Source: Datnioides undecimradiatus (taxonomy: Eukaryota; Chordata; Actinopteri; Lobotiformes; Datnioididae). From it: a stretch of DNA of 64,000 bases. The position numbers and the translations under genes were made by a program. Below the pieces are notes generated by a model. It saw only the letters and a list, made by a program, of their open reading frames with translations, was not told where the DNA came from and did not search any database. Location of the stretch: NCBI GenBank assembly GCA_008933995.1, contig WARS01000033.1, positions 3,779,813 through 3,843,812 on the forward strand, read 5' to 3'. Shown in pieces: positions 40,143 through 53,755 of this stretch (position 1 is the first letter of the stretch; each line of letters begins with the position of its first letter).

Positions 40143-42426
40143 GTAAGGAAGTGCTCAAGTGTGACTTTTATTCATATGAGTGTCGCCTACCTGTTTGCAG
40201 AGATTGTGCAGTGAAATGAAGGGGAGAAAAGGCACTTGTTTAGAGATGAGAAAACAGTTAATTACGAAAGGACTTGTTGTATTTCTAATTCACAAACCGC
40301 TGGCTAATAGATCTCGGGGGAACACCGTGGTTTAAGGACAACCTCTGTTAGGATTCTCCCTCTTTCATTTCCTTTTTTAATCAAGCTCCGTCATTTCTGC
40401 TCTATCAGTTTCTGGCTCTGCGAGTTTGGATTTGACCTCGGAGGTGATTCTGTAAATAACCCTCCTCACCTGGAGTAATCTTTTTTTTTTTCCATTACTC
40501 TGTTTGTCTCCCTGCGGCTTGGAAGGCACCACGCTCACCGTCAGCAGTACCCACATCGCACCTGATTACTACTTAATTAACAAGAGAGAAAGTCCCCGAT
40601 CGTGCTGAGGAAGCAGTTAGTCTCTCAGCTGCACTTTGCTTTGGGCTGATAGGTACCTGACTTTAATCTAGCGCGAGCAGAGTATCTAAAAGGATATAGA
40701 TTATACAAGTTAATGAAAAAAGGTTATAGACTTTAGACTGACGACAGAAAAGAGCAAATAGAAAAGGGGTTTTGGAAACATTTCTCCAGTCTTTATAGTT
40801 TTGCCTAATATTTGAGCTGGGTTGATCGAAACAGCACCAGTAGACGTCAGTCAATGCCACTCCAAAAGCAGCTTATTTATGGTTTGCTCTTTTGATTGAT
40901 CTCGGAGTATTTGTATGTCACATTAAATACATCACGCCAAAGCTTCAAAGCAACATCGACCAAAGCTATTTTACTGAACCATTTTGGGGGGTGAATCAGT
41001 TGAACGCTGTTATTATGCTAAGCGCATGATAATGATGATTTAAATGATAATGGTAATGAATGTGCATAATCTTTTCCCATTATCAGTGAAGACGATACTC
41101 GCGCAGACAGGGGAGAAAATGGGTGGCTAATGTGCCATTCACAGATAAATCACCCCACACTGGGGAAATGTTGTATGAAGAGTGGAATGTGTTTACAGGA
41201 CGGAGTCAGATCCAGCGTTTCAGAGGTATATCACACTATTATAGTTAAGTGTGGCGAATGGTTCAAGTCCCCCAGTTTCGGTTTCTTTGCAGTCATTTTG
41301 TGTAAAACTGTCTAAAGGAATGAGTTTCAGAAAAAAGTAAATGTTTAATAAACTTAACACTGAAAATATCCCCAAAATCTATATTTATATACTCAAGTGG
41401 ACTCGAAGTATTAGTGTTTTGTTGGAATAGTTAACATCAGCTCATGTAAGTGTTCAGAGAAGCTCATTTTGTTTTTGGGAAAATCCAATTCCACATTTCT
41501 CCCGAATCTAAAATTGGTTTAATCCAATCACGCCTCACGTTATTAGCGATGAATGTCACGATTTCATTTGCCGGTACATCATGTGCATTCTCTCTTTAAT
41601 CAGCTAAAAAAAAAAAAAAGAGCTTTTAGGATTTCTGCTGCCTACACTTAGATGGAAGTGATTACACCGTTTACAGGATTTTATTTTTTTCTTGGTCGTC
41701 TGTCAGCATTCATTGAGAGTGTTTTACACCCGCAAATCCTCCTTGTGATCAGAGACGGATGCACCGAGGAACGGGAACGGCAGAGTTGCCAGATATACTC
41801 GTATCTGTTGCCCCCACACGCCCGAGTATTTCGCACTTCATCACTTTTTTTTTTCTTCCCCCAGCCTCTCTCTCCTCACCTTGATAAAAGTAGGGAGCTC
41901 GTCTGGCCTTGCTAGATTGCTTCCCCTTGGCTCCATGTCCAATGGATTAGTGCAGGTGTCAACGCAGCTTAACAGCAAGCAGATCAATGATGACACCATG
42001 TCAGCTGCCTAACACTCTGCAGAATACCGTCTGGGGCTGGTGGGAAGTAACACTGCAGGACTGGGTGAACAGTAAAGCCCCAGTTGTTGCTCGAGGACCT
42101 TTTGTTTCACGAAAGTCAAGATTTAGCTTTGACAGTTGGCTTTTTGATGAACTTTTTAGAGTTTGTTTGATTTCAGCACCCGGAAACATTCTCTCCTACA
42201 TCCTTCGCTTAGCTGAATAACCTGAATCTCCTGTATACCTCCTGTATGTGACGACATGGGGACAAAGGTTCCGATGGATGCTTCGTTTTAAAAGTGTCCA
42301 CTTTTTCTTTCCAAGCGCCGTCTCCCCCACAGACTCCCACACATCTGGTCCTGCGCCTGCTTCAGCCCCTGTGACAGTTTATCAGGTGAACTGAAAGGCT
42401 GATGCGTCCATACCACGCTCATCTCC

Positions 42427-42449
42427 CTCTCTCTCTCTCTCTCTCTCTC
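42427..42449. repeat. (CT)n microsatellite
   Basis: About 11-12 CT units. Confidence 0.93.
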
Positions 42450-45049
42450 AGTGCGCTATCATCTGAGCTGAACTGCATTATTTTGGGGCTATTAACGCAG
42501 CTTCATGGGGACCAAATGAGATGATTGTTGGTGTGATTTCTCCCTATGAAGGGCATATCTGATGCTGGGGATGATTGCAGAGGAGATGTCAACCCAGCGT
42601 CTGCCCTCAGGTGCAAATGTGTTTGCAATTAAAAGAAACCCTGCGAGTACAATTGATGGAAACAATCGTAATAATATGCTCAATTGATCTGATATGATGG
42701 TGCAATGGAAGGAAGCAGATACAGCGATCATATGATCGTATCTCCACTTAATATTTGTTCTGAATGCTTATGTGAGAGTGTAACGGCCTATGCGGGATAT
42801 GAGAAGCGAAAAAAGATGCACTTAATCATATTTTCATTCAATTTGTGCGCTCAACAGTCTACATAAGATAAGATTTCCCGAAGGCACGTAGTTATCGTAG
42901 CGATGCGATTCTTCCAGCAGATATGGTTCCAGTAAGACGGCTAGAACTTGAGAGATTCGAGAGATAAAAAGTGTCTCTGCTGCATGTAACTGCGGGTTAA
43001 CTTAAGCCCCTTTATATGCCTGAATTGAGCCGCATCATCGTGACCTCAGTGCCCTCTACTCTCCCCTCTGTGATGTGCCAATTCTGCTTCCACGTGACAG
43101 TATCTAGATCTGAATGCAGCAGCCAGGCAGGTAACTAGGTATGGTCGCCAAATCTGGTGCAGCTGTTTGCGGACAAGTCCAAATCGGATTAAGGCGCATC
43201 CTCTCAGATTTGCCGTTTCAGGATCCTTCTTGTGAGGAAGGGGCACGACTACAGGCTGCAGCTTCTCCTGCTCCCGCTACTCGAAACCCTCCACTGAGTC
43301 ACACTGACTGTTTGTCTGTGGCTGCACAGGCTGGATTTATACTGCAGATCCTGTGTGTGTGTGCGTATAAATCCTCATCAGGTGACGGTTTTTGGAAAAG
43401 TTACTCGCTATCAGCGCTTTGAGAGGACGACAGTGGTCATATTTGGTGCTGATTTCACTGGCGTTGCATGAACCTGGTGGGGTTTCTTTGAGCCTCTTCG
43501 CTGGAGATGGTCCAGAGAAGTGAAACGAGGAAATAACAAGAGCTTCGATAAAACAACTAGTTGCTTAAGTAATTTGTTGAGTAAAAATGCCAAAAATGAG
43601 CTTGTTTAGACTTCTTGGCAGCAATTTTTGCTATTTTCTCACTATTTTACAAACCAAACAATTAATAAGTGTAAGAAATTATGAGGCAATTTAACATCAA
43701 CAGCATTGCATTAAGGTAATGTCAATGCATGCTGGTTTAAGATAGCCGGAGCACCGATATAATGTGGACACCTAATAAGTTACGACTGATAATGCTGTAT
43801 TTGCACGTTTACTACAAAGAACTATGTCTTTGTGGCGTTCTCTCCTGATAATCAATCACAACAAAGTAGTACCACAACCACCATTAAGATAAGGTAGCCT
43901 GCACCCATCTGTTCACACCTGCACCTCTACATTTTATCCTTTGCGGGCTTTATCTTGCACTTACTCATTTCTGCCCCCTCCATATCAGGTCCAATTCATA
44001 ATGGCCCTGTATATAATAATTATAAACAGCATTACCCAGTGCACTTTCTTCTGTCAGTTCTAAAGTAAAGCTTCATTTGTGTGACACGCTAAAAGTGCAG
44101 AGACGAGAAAGTATCCAGGGATTACAAGTAACTATGTGCATCACTGCCTGATGACTTCAGTGCAGCACAAAGAGCAAGTCAATTATGTTTTACCCTAATA
44201 ATTAAAATGGCCGTTTCCCTGGTTACACAGGGACCTATCTCTGTGCTCCTTCACTATTACGTAATGATTTGGTGATACACACACCAATGTGTGACTCTCG
44301 GGAGTACTCAAACTTTATTTTTTTCCGCTCCAAGCGCGTCTGGAAAAACAACCTGACAGACGAAACCCAGGGTGAAAAAAATGACTTGACGCTTACCGCA
44401 CCAGTCGCCGCTGTGTGTAAAGCTTATTCCTCTGAGCCTGTGGCGTTAACTGACGGCGAGTCAGATGAGTTGTGTCACCATTTTTACTTACATCTGATGT
44501 TACTCACATCTGGGTTTTGGCAAACGTTCAGGGACGTTTTAGTGAGAATCACCGAAAAGTCATCTGAAAATAAATCAGCTGGGGTTGGGATTATACCGGT
44601 GAGTACTGCTCAACTGCAGGCAGTCAGTGACCTGTGAGAGATACAGCGTCTCATATCAAGACACCGGCCTGATGAGTCATCAGGAGCCTGGTTTAGAGGA
44701 CTAAATGGTTTAAGATACAGAAACTCAAGCATGACCATTTCAGCATTTAAGGTAAATGGCCACCTGCCAGACGGATTCTATTCACAACTGCAGTAAATGT
44801 GGGAGTGAATATAGTTTCAACTCTTTACTCCTTTTAACTGTTTTGCTGATGGATGCAAAGTGCCACAACCAATCACAGCACACACTGAGCAGGAAGTGGG
44901 ATACGCACCAGGGAGGTTGGCAACTTGGATTTAGGGAAGCCAAAAGTAACTATTTAGCTTTACATCTGTGACTAATAACTTGATAATGACAGAGGAGAGC
45001 AGGAACAAAATGCAACAATATGCCAGAATGCAAGAATAACAGACAGACT

Positions 45050-45640
45050 GTTTCAGTACTGAGGTTAAAGAGTTGCCATCAGTGTTTGAGAGAAACATTT
45101 TTCTGACTCCCCTTAAAGGACTGCATTGTCCATAAATATGAGCAGAAAGTTTTGGTTTTATTTGGCCAGGCAATGGAACACAATGGAAGTGAATGGAACT
45201 TAGTTTTTTGAGTTGGCGCTCTTTAAAAAATTGCATTGAAAAAATTAATCTCTACATTATATAGATTATATTTACAGAAAACCTTTTCAAAGCAATGGAT
45301 GTGCTCTTCTTTTGCGCTGTACAATGAGGTGCGTTGAGGAGGTCTGATGTGGATTGGCGTACAGAGTGTTGGAGTGTTGGACCAGAGACCTGGTTTACCA
45401 TCCTGAGTCCTGAGTCTGTGGTAGGGTTTAGGCTAAAAGCCCTTTGGATGGAAGGTGATGTGAGAGAGGGATTACGATTTCAGTTACAGGTTGATGAACA
45501 TGTTGTGTGTGGTGTTTTAAGTCTTCACGCATCTTTAATCCAACCATCTTTCCAAACTCTTAACCATGTGCTTTTGTTGTCCAAACACAACCAGAAAAAA
45601 GGCGCGATTATTCTTCAGGTTCTTTGAGCAGATAAGGTGT
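45050..45640. repeat. Possible teleost interspersed repeats
   Basis: ACAATGGAAGTGAATGGAAC (about 45180) and CTTAACCATGTGCTTTTGTT (about 45559) resemble pieces of common fish repeats. Boundaries and class are unclear. Confidence 0.35.
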
Positions 45641-48579
45641 TGCTAGAGTGGATATTCTCATGATCAAATATGTTGTCAGTGAGCAGAGTACTGATGGAAA
45701 TTCATAGTCTGTGTTGCACTGGACAATGACAGTATACATTTTCACTCGCGGCATCTTTTTCACAACCTGTGTCCAAGGTTGTCAGGATAATTCCTCAGAG
45801 TCTGGAGTCAACAGTTTTCAGTGGCACTACTTTCTGCCAAAGAAATAGTGCTGATGAGAGCGTACTATTGGAAAATGTGGGTTTTAAAAGCTGTTCTTTT
45901 TATGGGTTTCACAGACAAAATGACTTCCATTAAATTAGATTGAATGAGACTGTTTTTTAAAACCCGGACAAGCAAAACCCAAACTGAAATCCACTAGATG
46001 TCAATGAGAAGTTTTGTTAAAATCTGAGTAAACTCACCCTTTAAAGGAGAACCTTAAGCTACATTCATTCCATCCTCTTCTCAGAAATGTGTCAGAACCA
46101 GGCTGGAGAATTTATGAAATCAGAGTCGATATCATTCGGCCTGTCTTTGTCTTTCTCCACTCTCCATTCATACATTAAACTGCACTTTATTGGCCCACTT
46201 TATCAGATCAACGCATTTTCAACAAGCGATTACAGAGTGGAAGGTGATAAAACACTCATGAATCTCCTCAGGTTATAAAGAATTAATCAAGTACCATTAA
46301 TGACCCATGAGATGTAATAGGTAGAAGAGGGATTTTAATCATTTTCCCTCCTACAAAGTGACCACATCTTCACGCCATCCATCTTTGGTGGCTCCTGGTT
46401 CCAGTTCAGCCCTAATGAAGGCGAGTTAAGATCTACTCATCACTGGAAGAGACTGGAAACCTCTGTGATATGTCATTAAAGATAAAAGATCTGAGCCATA
46501 ATTCACAGATGTGGAAATGGAGAAGGAGAAACACTGGGAGACAAGCGGGGGGGGGGCAAAGAGAGTGTTGAAGCGAGAACGGAGCAAGGGAGAACCGCAA
46601 AGTGGATGCGAAGAGGGAGCAAGAAGGAAACAGAGGGGGAGAGAGAGACCCCTAGGTTATCTATGCATTAGCAGACTCCTTTGTGTTTTTCAGCTTCATG
46701 CAGGCGACTAATGGATGAGATGGAGTGAGTCAGAGCTTTGTCAGAGACGAGCACAGAGCTTTTCTTCTCCCCCTCTCGCATTCATGACACCTTGGCCCCC
46801 TCTCCACTCTTCATTAGAGCCGTTAATGCTAATTTATCCCGGCATTTGCTTTATTAATACACCTCATTTTGCAACTTTGTACACGGTGTACAGGCCGCTT
46901 GCATCCCACCCACATCCATTCACTTGTTGGCAAAAATGTTTTTTGATTTAGGGGTTGTACAAAAAGTATGGGGGCTGTGGGGTGACCAGAATCTGATATT
47001 TCATTTTATTAAAAAGCAAAGCAAAAATGTAGACCACATTTCTGTCAATAAAAAGAAAAAAAAATAGATAACTCACCCTTTCTTGACCCCCAACCCTCAT
47101 TTATAATTTTCATACACCCCTTATGAGACAGTGAACTGGTGGAACATTACACCAGATTTTCCTGCTTGTGTATTTTAGGTTCAAACAAAAAAAAAGTACT
47201 CAGAAAATAGAACTAAATGCATGAGACCACAGCTCCTTTTGTGAGTGCTCTGACTACTTCCTGTTTGACTGAAAGGGAAAAAACATGTTGTCTTGAAAAC
47301 ATGTAACACTTTCAGGGTCTTAGTTAACTCTAATGGAAGCTCAAAACACTACATTTGTTTTGGAAAGAAGTGGGTGAAAGCATTCATTTGCGCAATATGG
47401 AAAAACTCATCTAAAAGTGGAGCGACGTCAGGCTCTGGTCCATTTTCTCTTTGCTTTTATGCCAGCGTTTATTTAGAAGGGCGAGGTTGTTTATATTTGT
47501 GAGTTATGAAGATCTATTTTCATATGAAACTTCCTGTAATGAGTTCTCAGGCTCCTGGGCGGATTATGCTGTCTTGGTGCCCCAGGGAGAAAGCCTGGTG
47601 TGTAGGGGCCTTGTCACTTTATCCATGTACAGTACATCATATATCAGCCCCATGCACCCAGTCAACTGCGTGCTCTGTCAGATAGATTATGCAAATGATA
47701 TGAAATGTTAGATAGCTGAAATAGAATGCAAATTTACAGGCAAGGGTGGCTAAAATGGACCGGTGGCAATATCGAGACCAAGAACTATGTTATTACTGAA
47801 ATGGAGCAGAGAGCGGAGTCTGTAGCTTCATGGCTCAAAGTGTCACAGATGTGAATGTTCAATTTGAAGTTTGGAAGAGTTGGGATTCTTTCCGGTCCCT
47901 GGATATCGAGACCTCCTGCACACAATGACAGAGCCATTGGCTAATCAATGCATGCCAGGGGAAGTGTGACAACCATGACTTGAGGGTAAACTGTTAATAA
48001 AACATGATAGACTACTGATTACCAGTATCATTGACATTACTCCAAAGTTATTTTTTGAGATAAATGAATGATATTTAATTCAATGGTACATAACTTTTTG
48101 CTGTATATGTTCCCAGTAATTTTGAAATATTCACTGATCACTGTATTCTAATGTAATGAGATTTCTTTTGATCACTATGTGACCACATTATGCAAAATTA
48201 TTGGCAATCCAATGCAAAATATTACATTTACTTATGTAAAGATGAACCAGGCAATAATATCATGGCATCCACTCAGAAATCAATCTTCAGCTTATAAAGA
48301 TGCAGAGCTAACTTTCATTAGCTAGCTAGTGACAGCATGGTACACGGTACACCTGAACCTTGAGGCTATCATCCCACTCTGTGCTGTTTCACGCTTTAAT
48401 ATGCACTGATATTTTAGCTGTGTTGGCAATTAGCTATGTTTTATTTGTCAAAATTCTCGTGATCCCAGAAAGTTGGTCAAGATTTCTTTGTTTTCTTGTG
48501 ATTTTGACCCTAGCGTACTCTTTGTGTTCTTCTCTCAGGAGCACAGAGAAACCTCTAAAAAGGATTGTACATATAGAGA

Positions 48580-48960
48580 TTTATCAAAATTCTACAGCTA
48601 TGCTCACCACTCTGTTGAGCTTTTAGCTAAATGCTAACATCAGTATGCTAACCCACAACCTGCATAATGCTGATGGTTTCAATTTGCAGATCTTTAGCAT
48701 ACATAATGTTCACTGATTTCAACATTTTAGTTTAGCGTGTTAGCATGGAGCATGATTGTCAGTACTGATTTAATTAACAACCATTCATCCAGTGACGTTT
48801 GAGACAATTCATTCAAAGCTGCGGTGGTGCTAGAGAAGTAAGTGGATCACAAAAGTCATTTGTCAACTCTCTGGGAGCCAAGAATGTCTGATAGTTCAGC
48901 CTGGTTGTTGAATTGATAGACTAACAATGGTACCCCTAGAGCCACGCTGCTCCATTGTCA
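48580..48960 (-). repeat. Inverted copy of the GTTAGCAT-type teleost repeat
   Basis: On the plus strand it reads AGCTAAATGCTAACATCAGT, TAGCGTGTTAGCATG and CTCTGGGAGCCAAGAATGTC. This is the reverse complement of the order seen at 38.2-38.8 kb. The copies are about 10 kb apart and diverged. Confidence 0.65.
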
Positions 48961-51279
48961 AGTGTACTGACCAAAAGATAAGAAAATCCCAAAGTGACAT
49001 TGAAATGCTCTTAATTTGTAGCTTTAAAGGACCAGATTGTCCACTTTATTTAAATATTTAATATTATCAAAGTTCATTATGTTGAGCCGAGCTGTAACGT
49101 AGGTAAAAATACCCTTTAGCCCCCACTGCTCTTCACTGGGAAAGTCTGTTAGAAGTGAATCCAAACTACAACTTCCATAAAGTTGGGGGGGGGTCATGAA
49201 AGACAGATTTTTTTTTAATTTAAAGTGTAAAAATCAAAGCAGCAGAGACCAGAGACATCCAAGACCATTTATACATGGGTCAAACATCAGTTGCAACAAA
49301 AGCTTTGCGTTTCAGGTGGAGCCCAAGCTGATGTAACCCCGGTGATATCATCAGGGTTGTTTTTTCAAACTTTTGAAGGCTCCTCCAGAGCCACAAAGGA
49401 AAACACTCACACTAAACTCACATTCACACACACACTATCACATAATAGTTCATTGTTTGGCTCGGCATGCTTTTCCATCTGGCTGCACTGAGTCTATATT
49501 TGCTGAAATATCAACTGAGACGACATTTATCCCAAAATTGAGACACCAAAATTGAAACCAGTCATATTCACCCCTGAAACACGGCCTGCAAGTGGCCATC
49601 GTGAGGGGAATACTGCTCTATCTAAAGCATGTTCAGTGTTGCAGGACACTCTCCTGTTAATGGATGCATTATTGGGCAGTGGAGGGTTAAGTGTGCCGTG
49701 CTGTGTAGGGACCAGAGGTGTGCGAGCAGATGTGAGTATGTGATAAATAAACATCGAGCAAGTGCAGTCACTTGAACCCATCCTGTGTCAACGAGCTGAC
49801 CAATACTAATCATTACAACCAGCTCACTATTACACCCACTATAAACATCTCAAGGCCGCAGATTGATGACATTGTAGCCCATTAACACTTAATATCCTTG
49901 TCAATTGTTTCTGAGAAACAATAATGGCTTCCATTCAAAAGAGAGATGGCAGCCTGCGATGGCTTGGCAACTCGTTCCCCTTTAGAAAGATAGAAATCGC
50001 TCTCCTGCCAGTCCTTCAAACGCCAGATGCAGCTTAATAAATCTTTGTTCAACGAGCCAGGCTAATTAAAATGAATGAATAAATGCAACATTGATGGAAA
50101 TCTTGTAAAAATTTCACTATTGAGTTTAAGTAAGTTTGCACCGAAATGCAACTCATCCGAAAGGTTTTATTTCATGCGCCCTCTCTATTATCTTAGCCTT
50201 TAGTACTACAAATCATGCCTGAAACTTTTATTAAAAAATACTGAAGAAACACATGTTGTATTGTAAAATGGAAATAACAGTTCTAAATCTTTATGTGGAT
50301 ATATTAGTTTTCCGTCAGACACTGATTATGTGCTGTTGTACCTCAGATGATCTGTTGCTGGCCTCATATTGTTTAGCTAAAAGCCTGAATTACACTATTC
50401 TAACAGGGAACTCTTGAGTGTGTGGAGGCAAACAAATGGACATCCATTGTCTGATTATGAAGCTTACGACGGACACTGCACGACTCTGTTCATTATAATA
50501 ATGTTGACAAAGGGCTCACAGTGGCCCCAAATGCATGTTCATATTAATACGCCAGTGGAATATTATTAAATGTGTGAAAGCCACATCTTTGTAATGCCGG
50601 AGCATATTCCAGGGCCCACACCATCACTTGTACTGAGCTGTTTCACTCACTTGTTCAACTTACTTAGAGAGGGCCACTTAAGGGAGAACACAATAATATC
50701 AAATGGGCTTAGTCAGCAGGCTAGCAAATGATCATTGCACAAAACATCCCAGCAAGGCAAACAAACAGGTTCGTCTAATGATTTCCCATAAAGCCATTTA
50801 TATATTTATAAATGGGCTGCAGTCACACACGACCTGTTTCATATGCTATTGACTACGAGCGGTAATGTGGTAATGTGGAAATGGTCACGCTGTGCTTGTT
50901 TTTACTTATTTATTTATTTCTACTTCAGCGCACTCATCAATACGACACCCACTCGGTGGATTGTCAAAGATTTTCATTACACTCATCAATATGATGTCTT
51001 TGCTGTGGGACGGCGCCGTGTGCCATCAAAACCTGAGAAAACACCCTGAGTGCGGATTCCACCCGATGGGGGTCAACAAGACACAGAGCGCTTTTATCAT
51101 CTGTAACGTGACCTCACGTTGCATACAGCGGTTCTCACTGGAAACGTGTGTCCCATTTACAACAAAGGCTTCATTTTTAACATAATATTTTATCATCATT
51201 TGCCAGGTTTATTGTTTTCAAAGAGGCTGACCTTATTATAACCTGCCCACAGACCTAGTCTAAGACTTGTAATCTATTG

Positions 51280-51345
51280 TCATTTTGATATATTATATCA
51301 AAATATTATATTATTATATCATATTATATCATATTCAGTTTATTT
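51280..51345. repeat. A/T-rich TATTATATCA simple repeat
   Basis: Short direct and inverted repeats of TATTATATCA in an almost pure A/T stretch. Confidence 0.7.
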
Positions 51346-52347
51346 AAAATATAGAATTTCTCTTTTGTTTTACTGTCTTTTGCACATCCCAGCTTATCTT
51401 TGCGTGATAATACCACTTGTTGATCTGTGGAATAGTGTGAAAATGGACAAAATGAACTATAACATGGAAACATTGGTAGGACTGTGGATCACATTGCAGT
51501 AGAAAAAATCCATAGATCCATAGAAAAAACTGTCCTTAGTGCTGCTGAATATGATCTCAACCTGAAGAAGCATGTTTTTGCATTTCAACCATCGCCTTGG
51601 TCCACGAACGTGTGTAGGCCGTAGCACATGTTTCTGTTGAGGCAGCAGTCTCTGGACAGAAGCAATCTCTGATGTTCTGAGCGTCTCTTTTTACTTTGTT
51701 ATCTCTGTGTTATTGGGCGATATTGTGGCGAGTGAGGGCGCAGATGGGGGTCAGAGAGTGGAGGTCAAGCAGCAGCCACAGTGCACCTGGTTCACAGATT
51801 TGTAGCCGTGCGCTCTGTGGTTTAATCACCCCTCCAGTCATCGTCCACCAGCTTCAGCACACGTCTGCTGTGACACGGCTTTACAATGTCAGGTACTAAA
51901 AAAACACATTCCCTCAACCCAAAGCCTATTGTGTGGTTGAAAATGGTGTTTCTTTACATCTCTCATCCAAATCAAAATGTGCCGTTCTTCATCCCTGTGC
52001 CCAGTGGCTAAAGATTTCCTTTATAAAGATTTCACAGACAGGGCACGACCCGTGATCACCCCAATCTCTTGGAGCTCATTTTACCTCCAGCTGTATGATG
52101 TCCACCTGTGATCCACCCCTCCAGCCTGTAGATGCTGCCTCCTGCCCACTGGAAAATACCCATTTTCTCATGTATTGCCTCAGGTTGTGCTCTCTCTCCA
52201 TTCCCACCCACATTGTCCATCTCCTGGTGTTGGCTGAACGCTCTCCCACCACCAACGCTTTGACCGACCGCCCAAATCCAGCTAATGATCCTTTTAAATT
52301 GGAATTGACGCAATGTTCCTGTCACTCTGTCTGCCTTCTCCCTGCAG

Positions 52348-52611
52348 ACTGGACCCACATCCCAGAGGCTTTATCTCCCTGTTTCTCCAGCTGTTGGCCC
52401 CCGTTTCCAACTCATCTCTTCTACCTGCTGGGCTCCCGTTTGTCCCTGGCCACCTGTCTGGCTGTGCTGAGCGATGAAGATCCCTCTGTGGTACCTGGTG
52501 GTGCTGCTGGCATGTCTCTTCACCCCTGGACGCTGTGACTGCCAGGGGGAGTGCGTGGCCTGCGGTCTGCTTCTGCAGCAGCAGCAGCTGCAGCAAGCTT
52601 TCAACACCATG
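52348..52611 (+). CDS. pnoc: pnoc exon with start codon (signal peptide and first three core cysteines)
   Basis: Coding starts at 52474. Residues 1-46 include the signal peptide MKIPLWYLVVLLACLFTPG, the cysteines CQGECVAC, and a glutamine-rich LLLQQQQLQQAF. Donor GTGAGTAC is at 52612. The acceptor CTTCTCCCTGCAG just before 52348 marks the likely 5' end of this exon. Confidence 0.92.
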
Positions 52612-53711
52612 GTGAGTACGTGTGTGTTTGTGTGTGACACGTCGTGAGTCACTGTTGATAAGAGCATCTGCTAAATGCCTTGTCAACACTGTAGTGCTTG
52701 TGTGTGTATACAGTGTGGGTACAGCTGCACCAAGCCATCAACACACTGATAGTGGTGTGTTTGTGTTTGTGATTGTCTGAGTAAGCTATTTTCAATCACG
52801 ATAACAGTGTCTGCGCCGTGCGTTGTGCTCAGTCTGATAGGGCTGTGTGCACCTTGTTTACCTGTATATATGGGAGGAGGGGTTAGGGCGGCAGTGGTTT
52901 TCAAATCAGTCCTGTATTATTCATGTTTTTGCAGTAACGTGAGAAATCAGCAATGACACAAAACCACAAAAAATGAAAAAGCCAGCCCTGTAGTACCTCA
53001 CACCTGTTGGAAACTCTTTAAAACTTCAGATAAAGCAAGAAAACTTAAGCAAACAATGCACGATTATAAAGCTGAGCTCCCCAACTGTTTGTGTTTTGCA
53101 GGTGCGTGGTCGCAGCTCCGCAAAATTCGGTATTGTTTCTCCCTCAAAGCGGAGGGGGGAACATTTGCATGTGTGAGTAGCGACGGCACTTGTGCAATGC
53201 TTCGTGACCAGCGCGAAGACAGCGAGCAGCCTCTGCACTGAGAGGGTGCGATCGCCCTCTGAAACTCAAAGCAAAACTTCAGTGCGGCACACAATCTCAT
53301 TTCCAAACAGTGCGAGACACGTCAGCGGGTAAAAATAGTCCGTGGGCGTCCGTGAATAGCTGTAGGACGGCTAATTTAGCTGATAATGATGCGGAGAAAG
53401 ACAGCTGGGACCTTTTTGGGAGTTGTAATAGAACTCTGTAATTGACTGCTGCTCAGTATCATCAGCCCAGGCTTACATTGGTGACTGACACATTTTATCA
53501 GTTCCTCATTGTGCTAGCCGCTTTCCCATTGAGCCACAGATGGAATCCGCTGAGCAATTCCATTGTTTCCCACTCCAGACTGAGAGGGTGTGTGTATGCG
53601 TGTGTGTGTGCGTGTGTGTGCGTGGAGCTGCCGGTGTTTGTTATAATGTCAGGATCCATTGATTTATTAGTGCACGCGCCTACACACTCATGTGTACATA
53701 CACGCGCGTGT

Positions 53712-53755
<44 letters not shown>

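Larger units (their letters stand above)
40143..52347 (+). other. Inferred pnoc intron 1 or upstream DNA
   Basis: 12.2 kb without recognisable coding exons. It includes a CT microsatellite (42427-42449), possible fish repeats near 45050-45640, an inverted copy of the GTTAGCAT-type repeat (48580-48960), an A/T-rich simple stretch (51280-51345) and A/T-rich unique stretches (for example 50000-50830) that could be regulatory. Confidence 0.5.

Noticed and set aside
41257-41270. tRNA B-box-like GGTTCAAGTCC
   Set aside because: No A box at the right distance upstream and no cloverleaf could be drawn; chance match.
52095-52538. 147-codon plus-strand open frame overlapping the pnoc start exon
   Set aside because: It crosses the splice acceptor at 52347 and is out of frame with the pnoc signal peptide.
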